A stretch of DNA of 11,209 nt, taken from the NCBI GenBank assembly GCA_903891395.1, contig CAITEM010000305.1:1-11209 (forward strand), written 5' to 3'. Each line of letters begins with the position of its first letter. The stretch's first letter is position 1. The stretch is from an uncultured Hyphomicrobiales bacterium (GTDB lineage: Bacteria > Pseudomonadota > Alphaproteobacteria > Rhizobiales > Xanthobacteraceae). Under the pieces are notes generated by a model. It did not search any database. It was given only the letters and a program-made list of their open reading frames with translations, and was not told the origin of the DNA. This document shows, in pieces, positions 1 to 5,707 of the stretch. The position numbers were made by a program, and so were the translations under genes.

Positions 1-1433
1 AGATTCCGGCGTGGTACGGACCGGACGGCAAGGTGTTCGTCGCCGAAGCCGAGGCGGAAGCACAGGCCGAGGCCGACAAGCATTACGGCAAGGCGACCGC
101 GATCAAGCGCGACGAAGACGTCCTCGACACCTGGTTCTCGTCCGCGCTGTGGCCGTTCTCGACGCTCGGTTGGCCAGAGGACACGAAAGAGCTCAATCGC
201 TTCTATCCGACATCGGTGCTCGTCACCGGCTTCGACATCATCTTCTTCTGGGTCGCCCGCATGATGATGATGGGCTTGCACTTCATGAAGGACGACAAGG
301 ACGCCCCGGAAATTCCGTTTCACGACATCTACATCCATCGTTTGGTGCGCGACGCCTCCGGCGCCAAGATGTCGAAATCGAAGGGCAACGTGGTCGATCC
401 GCTTGGCGTCATCGACGAGTTCGGCGCCGACGCGCTGCGTTTCACCTTGATGCGCAATGTCGCGCCGAGCCACGACATCCGCCTCGGCCCGCAGGATGTC
501 GAGAACAACCGCAACTTCGCGACCAAACTCTGGAACGCGGCCCGCTTCGTCGAGTTCAACGGCGCTGTGCGTGTCGAGGGCTTCGATCCGAAGTCGGCCC
601 AGGAAACGCTCAATCGCTGGATCGCGCACGAAACCGCGAAGGCTGCCGCCGACATCACACAGGCGATTGAGACGTATGCGTTCAGCGAGGCGGCGGGCGC
701 GGCCTATCGTTTCGTCTGGAATGTGTATTGCGATTGGTATGTCGAACTGTCGAAGCCTTTGCTGACCGGCCCCGACGGCCCAGCCAAGGACGAAACGCGG
801 GCGATGGCGGCCTGGGCGCTCGATGAAATCCTCAAGCTGCTGCATCCGTTCATGCCCTTCATTACCGAAGAACTCTGGGCGGTGACGGCGGAGCAGGGGC
901 CGAAGCGCGCCGCGCTGCTGACGCTCAGCGAATGGCCAAAGCTCGAAGGCCTCGCCGACGACAAGGCCGAAGCCGAAATTGGCTGGGTGATCGAACTCAT
1001 TACAGCCGTGCGTTCGATCAAGGCCGAAATGAACATCACCGTGCCGGTGCCGCTCGTGCTGGCTGGTGCGTCGGCGGAATCGCAAGCACGGGCCGAGCGC
1101 TGGGCCGATTTCATCAAGCGCCTCGCGCGCGTCTCCGACATTTCGTCCGCTGCCACCGCGCCGAAGGGCTCGGTGCAGTTGGTCGTGCGTGGTGAAGTCG
1201 CGGCGCTGCCGCTGATCGGCATCATCGACCTCGATGCCGAACGCGCACGGCTCGCCAAGGAAATGGCCAAAGCCGAAGCCGACATCGGCCGCGTCGATGC
1301 CAAGCTCAACAACGCCAATTTCGTCGCGCGTGCGCCGGAAGAAGTCGTCGAAGAGGAAAAGGCCAAGCGCGACGAAGCTGCCGGCCGCAAGGTCAAGATC
1401 GCTGCCGCGCTCGAGGCGCTCAAGGGCGCGTAG
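1..1433 (+). CDS. valS: Valyl-tRNA synthetase, C-terminal part (5' end outside window)
   Basis: Class I aminoacyl-tRNA synthetase that charges tRNA-Val in the cytoplasm. The reading frame is open from base 3 (first residues IPAWYGPDGK), so the start lies upstream; about 476 residues, roughly half of a ValS, are present. Seen in order: the DVLDTWFSSALWPFSTLGWP block and VLVTGFDIIFFWVARM of the catalytic domain; the KMSKS ATP-binding loop encoded at 366-380, followed by GNVVDPL; the anticodon-binding helical domain containing NRNFATKLWNAARF and HPFMPFITEELW; and a C-terminal, charged coiled-coil arm (from about IDLDAERARLAKEM to the stop), which is typical of ValS and separates it from IleS and LeuS. 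One oddity is MRNVAPSHDIRL where most ValS proteins have a QGRDI-type sequence. The next gene starts 8 nt after the stop, so the two are probably cotranscribed. Confidence 0.97.
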   Translation, partial: IPAWYGPDGKVFVAEAEAEAQAEADKHYGKATAIKRDEDVLDTWFSSALWPFSTLGWPEDTKELNRFYPTSVLVTGFDIIFFWVARMMMMGLHFMKDDKDAPEIPFHDIYIHRLVRDASGAKMSKSKGNVVDPLGVIDEFGADALRFTLMRNVAPSHDIRLGPQDVENNRNFATKLWNAARFVEFNGAVRVEGFDPKSAQETLNRWIAHETAKAAADITQAIETYAFSEAAGAAYRFVWNVYCDWYVELSKPLLTGPDGPAKDETRAMAAWALDEILKLLHPFMPFITEELWAVTAEQGPKRAALLTLSEWPKLEGLADDKAEAEIGWVIELITAVRSIKAEMNITVPVPLVLAGASAESQARAERWADFIKRLARVSDISSAATAPKGSVQLVVRGEVAALPLIGIIDLDAERARLAKEMAKAEADIGRVDAKLNNANFVARAPEEVVEEEKAKRDEAAGRKVKIAAALEALKGA

Positions 1434-1441
1434 AGGTTGCG

Positions 1442-2158
1442 ATGAAAATCTTTCTGGTAGGCGCGGGCGGTGTGATCGGACGGCGATTGACGCCGCTTTT
1501 GGTCGCTGCCGGTCACCAAGTCATCGGCACCACGCGCTCGGCCGACAAAGTTGCCGCTGTAAAGGCGCTCGGCGCCGAGCCGTTGGTGGCCGACGCCTTC
1601 GATGCCGAGGCGGTGGCGCGCGCCGTCGCCGCGGCGGCGCCCCATGTCGTCATCCATCAACTCACCGATCTGCCGTTCGCGCCCTGTACGCCGCACTATG
1701 CCGAAGGCCTGGCGCGTAATTCGCGCCTGCGTATTGAGGGCACGCGCAACCTAGTTGCCGCCGCGCGTGCCGCCGGCGTGAAGCGGCTGATCGCGCAGAG
1801 CATCGCCTTTATTTACGCGCCGGGTACTGGACTGCGCGTCGAGACCGATCCGCTCAATCCAGATCCCGCGCAGGCGGCGACGGTGGCCGGCGTCAACGCG
1901 CTGGAGGCGGCGACCCTGTCGCTGCCGGAGGGCGTCGTGCTGCGGTATGGACTGCTCTATGGCGAAGGCACCTGGTCGCCCGGCAAGCCGATCCGGCCAC
2001 CCTCGGTGCATGTCGAGGCTGCGGCGCAGGCCGCCTTGCTCGCGGTCACAAAGGCTAAGCCAGGCGTTTACAACATCGCCGAAGACGATGGCTGCGCGTC
2101 AAGCGACAAGGCCAAACGCGACCTCGGCTTCGACGCCGGGTTCCGCATCACGCCTTGA
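1442..2158 (+). CDS. Short NAD(P)-binding atypical SDR / epimerase-like protein
   Basis: A 238-residue protein of the NAD-dependent epimerase/dehydratase (extended or atypical SDR) superfamily. The N-terminal Rossmann fold is clear: [16 protein letters not shown] with a GxxGxxG dinucleotide-binding loop at residues 7-13. It is followed by TTRS (about 30-33), where NADP-preferring members bind phosphate, then [18 protein letters not shown] and [12 protein letters not shown] (about 168-178). The usual YxxxK catalytic pair is not intact: Tyr125 (IAFIY) has no Lys at +4. The protein is short compared with about 290-320 residues for common relatives; the stretch between VYNIAEDDG and [10 protein letters not shown], where relatives carry part of the substrate lobe, is nearly absent. 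Substrate and reaction cannot be told from sequence. It starts at ATG 1442, 8 nt after valS, with only a weak purine-rich leader (AGAGG), suggesting an operon. Its last 11 bases overlap the convergent glycosylase gene. Confidence 0.85.
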   Translation: MKIFLVGAGGVIGRRLTPLLVAAGHQVIGTTRSADKVAAVKALGAEPLVADAFDAEAVARAVAAAAPHVVIHQLTDLPFAPCTPHYAEGLARNSRLRIEGTRNLVAAARAAGVKRLIAQSIAFIYAPGTGLRVETDPLNPDPAQAATVAGVNALEAATLSLPEGVVLRYGLLYGEGTWSPGKPIRPPSVHVEAAAQAALLAVTKAKPGVYNIAEDDGCASSDKAKRDLGFDAGFRITP

Positions 2159-2723
2159 ACGGCTTGCTGAGAAACTTCGAGCCTTTCAGCCCGTAGCGCC
2201 ACGGCTTGTCGACCGCCTTGCTGATGCCGATGCGCGGGCCCACCACGATCTCTGGCTCTCCGGCGCGCGCCCGCAGTTCGAACGGCGGCCGGTCGAGCGC
2301 CAGTCCGTTGTGTTTGTGGGTGACGCCCATCGCCTCGCACAGCTTGCCGGGGCCGGAGCACAGCGCCCGCAGGTCCGGCACGCCCCTTCGCCGCCGCATG
2401 GCGGCAATTCCGGCCAGCGGCTCAATGGCCCGGATCAGCACGGCGCTGGCCGAGCCTTCCGCCTCGCAGACGAAGTTCAGGCACCAGTGAATGCCGTAGG
2501 ACCGGTACACGTAGGCAAATCCTGGCGGCCCGAACATGATGGCGTTGCGCTCGGTGGGGCCGCCGTAACTGTGCGAGGCCGGATCGGTGTGGTGGTAAGC
2601 CTCGAGCTCGACGATGATACCGCCGGCGCCGCCGACCATCAGCGTGGCGCCGATCAGGTCCGGCGCCACGTCGTGAACCGAACGGTCGAAGAACCGCCGC
2701 CGGATGATGGGAGGGAGCGCCAT
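2148..2723 (-). CDS. mpg: DNA-3-methyladenine glycosylase (AAG/Mpg family)
   Basis: Monofunctional base-excision-repair glycosylase that removes 3-methyladenine and other alkylated or deaminated purines by flipping the base out of the helix. The 191-residue product fits the compact bacterial AAG family. Seen: RRFFDRS near the N-terminus; the active-site VELEAY (Glu41 corresponds to the catalytic Glu of human AAG, Tyr43 stacks on the flipped base); [22 protein letters not shown] (split here as DPASHSY and the PTERN-MFGPPG loop); [26 protein letters not shown]; and [15 protein letters not shown] chose the start [11 protein letters not shown] at 2723 because family similarity begins there and an AGGA lies about 8 nt upstream; the frame stays open to 2834, but that extension resembles nothing. 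It is divergent from ilvD, and its stop overlaps the 3' end of the convergent epimerase-like gene. Confidence 0.93.
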   Translation of the reverse strand: MALPPIIRRRFFDRSVHDVAPDLIGATLMVGGAGGIIVELEAYHHTDPASHSYGGPTERNAIMFGPPGFAYVYRSYGIHWCLNFVCEAEGSASAVLIRAIEPLAGIAAMRRRRGVPDLRALCSGPGKLCEAMGVTHKHNGLALDRPPFELRARAGEPEIVVGPRIGISKAVDKPWRYGLKGSKFLSKPFKA

Positions 2724-2803
2724 TATGTGTCCTGCTTGCCACACCTTAGGAACATTTAAAGTTTGCCTCGGCATGATCCCCGCTGCGCCGCGATTTAGCC
2801 ATA

Positions 2804-2823
2804 CCCTCCGATCAAATCGAGGG
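2804..2823. repeat. Inverted repeat upstream of ilvD
   Basis: CCCT-C-CGAT / CAA / ATCG-AGGG forms an 8-bp stem with one unpaired C and a 3-nt loop. It could be an RNA hairpin in the ilvD leader or part of an operator. No T-run follows, so it is not a classical terminator. Function is inferred only from position. Confidence 0.35.
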
Positions 2824-2855
2824 CGTTCCGGCAAGGCACAAACCTTTGCACGGAC

Positions 2856-2875
2856 ACCGGTTTTTTAAGACCGGT
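2856..2875. repeat. Paired ACCGGT palindromes with T-rich spacer
   Basis: Two copies of the self-complementary hexamer ACCGGT (2856-2861 and 2870-2875) lie 14 bp apart around TTTTTAAG, 70-90 bp before the ilvD start. As DNA they resemble a two-site operator; as RNA they could pair with each other as a 6-bp stem with an 8-nt loop. No regulator can be named. Confidence 0.35.
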
Positions 2876-2945
2876 TAACGACCCTCGTTTAGGCCAGCCG
2901 GGCACGCCGGATGGCGGCAACAAGGGGCGGGGGACGACCGGAACT

Positions 2946-4670
2946 ATGGACGCAAAGACCAATCTCAAAGCCAAGCTGCCAAGCCGTCACGTGACGGAAG
3001 GCCCGGCGCGCGCGCCGCACCGCTCGTATTATTACGCCATGGGTCTGACGACCCAGCAGATTCACCAGCCCTTCGTCGGCGTCGCCTCGTGCTGGAACGA
3101 GGCCGCCCCCTGCAATATCGCGCTGATGCGCCAGGCTCAGGCCGTCAAAAAGGGCGTCGCTTCGGCCGGCGGTACGCCGCGCGAATTCGTCACCATCACC
3201 GTGACCGACGGCATCGCCATGGGCCATTCCGGCATGCATGCGTCGCTGCCGTCGCGCGAAGTGATCGCGGACTCGGTCGAACTCACCATGCGCGGCCACG
3301 GCTATGATGCCCTTGTCGGCATCGCCGGCTGCGACAAGTCACTTCCCGGCATGATGATGGCGATGGTTCGCCTCAATGTGCCGTCGATCTTCATCTACGG
3401 CGGCTCGATCCTGCCCGGCACCTTCAAGGGCAAGCCGGTCACCGTGCAGGACGTGTTCGAAGCGGTCGGCAAGCACTCCGTCGGCCAGATGTCGGACGAG
3501 GATCTGTTCGGTCTCGAGCAGGTCGCCTGTCCGTCGGCCGGCGCTTGCGGCGCGCAATTTACCGCCAACACCATGGCGACCGTGTCGGAAGCCATCGGCC
3601 TGGCGTTGCCTTATTCGGCGGGCGCACCGGCGCCGTACGAAATGCGCGATCAGTTCTGCATGACCGCCGGCGAACAGATCATGGATCTCGTTCTCTCCGG
3701 TTTGCGCCCCCGCGACATCGTCACGCGCAAGGCTTTGGAAAACGCTGCGGCAACGGTCGCCGCTTCCGGCGGTTCCACCAATGCGGCGCTGCATCTGCCG
3801 GCGATTGCGCACGAATGCGGTATCGAATTCACGTTGTTTGATGTCGCCGAAATCTTCAAAAAGACACCTTATATCGCCGATTTGAAACCCGGTGGCCGTT
3901 ATGTTGCCAAGGATTGGTTCGAAGCTGGCGGCGTGCCACTTCTGATGAAAACCCTTCTGGATAACGGCTTCCTGCACGGTGACTGCATGACGGTCACTGG
4001 CCGCACGATTGCGGAAAATCTCAAGTCCGTGAAATGGAACCCGGACCAGGACGTGGTGCATCCGGCCGACAAGCCGATCACCGTTACCGGCGGCGTGGTT
4101 GGCCTCAAGGGCAACCTCGCGCCCGACGGCGCGATCGTGAAGGTCGCCGGCATGACCAACCTGAAATTCTCGGGCCCTGCGCTGTGCTTCGATGGCGAAG
4201 AGGCCTGCTTCCAGGCGGTCAAGGACAAGAAATATAAAGTCGGCGACGTCTTCGTCATTCGTTATGAAGGCCCGCGCGGCGGTCCCGGCATGCGCGAGAT
4301 GCTATCGACCACGGCGGCGCTCTATGGTCAGGGCATGGGCGACAAGGTCGCGCTGATCACCGATGGCCGCTTCTCTGGCGCGACCCGCGGTTTCTGTGTC
4401 GGCCATGTCGGTCCGGAGGCTGCGGTCGGCGGTCCGATCGGCCTGATTCAGGACGGCGACATCATCGAGATCGACGCCGTCAACGGCACCATAAACGTCA
4501 AGCTGTCGGACGCGGAACTGGCCAAGCGCAGGACGCAATGGAAGCCGCGCGAAAACGATTTCACTTCAGGCTATTTGTGGAAATACGCCCAACAGGTGGG
4601 CCCGGCCGTCAACGGCGCGGTCACCCATCCCGGCGGGGCGTTTGAGAAAGTGGCTTATGCGGACGTCTGA
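2946..4670 (+). CDS. ilvD: Dihydroxy-acid dehydratase
   Basis: Fe-S enzyme of branched-chain amino acid synthesis: it dehydrates 2,3-dihydroxy-isovalerate and 2,3-dihydroxy-3-methylvalerate to the 2-keto acids for valine/leucine and isoleucine, and also feeds pantothenate. The 574-residue product is full length. Cluster ligands of the family are visible: Cys49 ([11 protein letters not shown]), Cys129 (GCDKSLPG) and Cys201 (CPSAGACGA). Lys131 in CDK matches the carbamylated Mg-binding lysine, Asp88 lies in [13 protein letters not shown], and Ser477 in [12 protein letters not shown] matches the proposed catalytic base. The wording [20 protein letters not shown] fits IlvD rather than Edd or the sugar-acid dehydratases. 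It starts at ATG 2946 with GGGGGA 11 nt upstream. Its last 14 bases overlap the next gene, so translation of the two may be coupled. Confidence 0.97.
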   Translation: MDAKTNLKAKLPSRHVTEGPARAPHRSYYYAMGLTTQQIHQPFVGVASCWNEAAPCNIALMRQAQAVKKGVASAGGTPREFVTITVTDGIAMGHSGMHASLPSREVIADSVELTMRGHGYDALVGIAGCDKSLPGMMMAMVRLNVPSIFIYGGSILPGTFKGKPVTVQDVFEAVGKHSVGQMSDEDLFGLEQVACPSAGACGAQFTANTMATVSEAIGLALPYSAGAPAPYEMRDQFCMTAGEQIMDLVLSGLRPRDIVTRKALENAAATVAASGGSTNAALHLPAIAHECGIEFTLFDVAEIFKKTPYIADLKPGGRYVAKDWFEAGGVPLLMKTLLDNGFLHGDCMTVTGRTIAENLKSVKWNPDQDVVHPADKPITVTGGVVGLKGNLAPDGAIVKVAGMTNLKFSGPALCFDGEEACFQAVKDKKYKVGDVFVIRYEGPRGGPGMREMLSTTAALYGQGMGDKVALITDGRFSGATRGFCVGHVGPEAAVGGPIGLIQDGDIIEIDAVNGTINVKLSDAELAKRRTQWKPRENDFTSGYLWKYAQQVGPAVNGAVTHPGGAFEKVAYADV

Positions 4671-5475
4671 CATTCTGTTTCGCGCCTTGGTGATTGGGTT
4701 CGGCCTTATGGCCGCGCCCGCCTTTGCGCTCGACGGGACGAAGTCAGACGACGTAATGGCGTCGCCCGCGGCGGTGTCGCCGACCGAGGCGTTCCGCTCC
4801 GGCGCCAACTCGCTCAAGGCTGGTGACACCGTCAAGGCGGTACACTCGCTCGAATACGCCGCCGAGAAGGGTCACGCGCTGGCGCAGTGGAAGCTCGGCC
4901 GCATGTACGCGGAAGGCGAGGGCGTCGCCCAGAACGACCTCAAGGCTTTCGAGTATTTCAGCCGCATCGCCGACAGCCATGCCGACGACAATCCGGATAC
5001 ACCGCAGGCGCGCTTCGTCGCCAATGCTTTCGTCGCGCTCGGCCACTATTATCTCGAAGGCATCCCGAAGACCTCCGTGAAGGCCGATCCGGACCGCGCG
5101 CGCGAAATGTTCGGCTACGCGGCGTCTTATTTCGGCGATCCCGATGCGCAGTATTATCTGGCGCGACAATATCTCGACGGCAATGGCGCGCCACAGGACC
5201 CGCGCCAGGCCGCGCGCTGGTTCGGCCTGTCGGCGAAAAAGGGCCAGTGCCAGGCGCAAGCCATGCTCGGCGCCATGCTGTTCTCCGGCGATCACGTGCC
5301 GCGGCAAGCCGCGCGTGGTCTGATGTGGCTAACGCTGGCGAAAGACTCCGCCCGCACCACCGACCAGGCCTGGGTCGCCAAGCTGTACGACAGCGCCTTC
5401 ACCCAGGCGACCGAGGACGAACGCGCACTTGCGCTCGTGCTCCTTAAGCGCTGGCTCGAAACGCGGCGCGAGTAG
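4657..5475 (+). CDS. Exported Sel1-repeat protein, ExoR-like
   Basis: A 272-residue protein with a Sec signal peptide (MRTSDILFR, a hydrophobic stretch about 10-22, likely cleavage after AFA at residue 24), so probably periplasmic. The mature part is built of Sel1-like helical repeats, clearest at about 57-92 ([20 protein letters not shown] then AEGEGV), 147-182 ([18 protein letters not shown]) and 184-220. Length, signal peptide and the AAEKG-AQWKL-YAEG-GV pattern resemble ExoR of Sinorhizobium and Brucella, the periplasmic protein that holds the ExoS/ChvI two-component system inactive and so controls exopolysaccharide, motility and acid response. Orthology is inferred, not proven; a generic Sel1 protein is the alternative. 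I chose ATG 4657 because GAGAAAG lies 6 nt upstream and the signal peptide begins there; a TTG at 4642 is in frame but less likely. It overlaps ilvD by 14 bp. Confidence 0.85.
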   Translation: MRTSDILFRALVIGFGLMAAPAFALDGTKSDDVMASPAAVSPTEAFRSGANSLKAGDTVKAVHSLEYAAEKGHALAQWKLGRMYAEGEGVAQNDLKAFEYFSRIADSHADDNPDTPQARFVANAFVALGHYYLEGIPKTSVKADPDRAREMFGYAASYFGDPDAQYYLARQYLDGNGAPQDPRQAARWFGLSAKKGQCQAQAMLGAMLFSGDHVPRQAARGLMWLTLAKDSARTTDQAWVAKLYDSAFTQATEDERALALVLLKRWLETRRE

Positions 5476-5510
5476 GCGGCATCGCCGCCGTCGTTCACGC
5501 TTCCGTGAAC
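5475..5510 (+). terminator. Tandem hairpins after the ExoR-like gene
   Basis: GGCGGC-ATC-GCCGCC (5475-5489), beginning in the stop codon, is followed by GTTCACG-CTTC-CGTGAAC (5493-5510), a perfect 7-bp stem with a 4-nt loop. Only a short T-containing stretch (CAGTTTATAT) follows, so this is a weak or Rho-assisted terminator candidate that would end the ilvD transcript. Confidence 0.5.
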
Positions 5511-5707
5511 TCAGCAGTTTATATCGAATCCAAGGTCGTAGAATTTGTCAGGTGTCGCCGGAGCATAGGCGGCAGTTTCAGGCAATTCTAAACGGCATGC
5601 TGTCTAAGGCAATGAAATAGAACGGGAATTTTCCAACGGGGCACGGTTTAGCTCTCTCAGGAACGTGGCAAAGCGTCGCGTCGAGAAGCTAAACGGGGTG
5701 TTGGGGT
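5511..5707 (+). promoter_or_regulatory. Upstream region of the TonB-dependent receptor gene
   Basis: This stretch of about 200 bp, lower in GC than its surroundings, separates the ExoR-like gene from the receptor and should carry the receptor's promoter and any iron control. I found no clear -35/-10 pair. A partial Irr-box-like motif lies at 5576-5592 (separate entry), and GGAATTTTCC near 5630 has short inverted arms. CGGGG at 5694-5698, about 9 nt before ATG 5708, is the likely ribosome binding site; GGGG at 5703-5706 is too close to the start. Confidence 0.4.
5576..5592. promoter_or_regulatory. Candidate partial iron control element (Irr-type box)
   Basis: TTTCAGG-CAA-TTCTAAA has the 7-3-7 layout of the rhizobial Irr box (TTTAGAA-YRG-TTCTAAA). 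The right arm matches fully; the left arm keeps only TTT. Placement about 115 bp before a siderophore receptor gene suits iron control, but the half-degenerate left arm makes chance a real alternative. Confidence 0.25.

Larger units (their letters stand above)
2724..2945. promoter_or_regulatory. Divergent intergenic region between mpg and ilvD
   Basis: This 222-bp region must hold the promoters for leftward mpg and rightward ilvD. It is richer in A+T than the coding DNA in places (for example ATTTAAAG near 2755). I see no convincing -35/-10 pair. Two dyads stand out at 2804-2823 and 2856-2875 (listed separately). The likely ribosome binding site of ilvD is GGGGGA at 2929-2934, 11 nt before ATG 2946. 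A 47-codon open frame starting at 2725 has no run of Ile, Val or Leu codons, so a classical branched-chain leader-peptide attenuator is not supported. Confidence 0.5.

Noticed and set aside
45..80. Glu-Ala rich repeat (EAEAEAQAEA) in ValS as a possible tandem repeat
   Set aside because: It is a short low-complexity stretch within a normal ValS region; the DNA units are not exact copies.
704..1696. 330-codon open frame antisense to valS and the epimerase-like gene
   Set aside because: It spans two real genes on the other strand and shows no domain; its length follows from GC-rich codon bias.
2724..2834. Longer start for mpg at 2834 (37 extra codons)
   Set aside because: The extension resembles no AAG-family sequence and covers the A+T-rich spacer; the family begins near [11 protein letters not shown] at 2723.
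2725..2868. 47-codon open frame before ilvD as an attenuator leader peptide
   Set aside because: It has no run of Ile, Val or Leu codons and no clear ribosome binding site, and it does not end in a terminator/antiterminator arrangement.
5545..5573. Possible -35/-10 promoter (TTGTCA ... CATAGG) before the receptor gene
   Set aside because: The spacing is about 13 bp and the -10 match is poor, so it is not supported.
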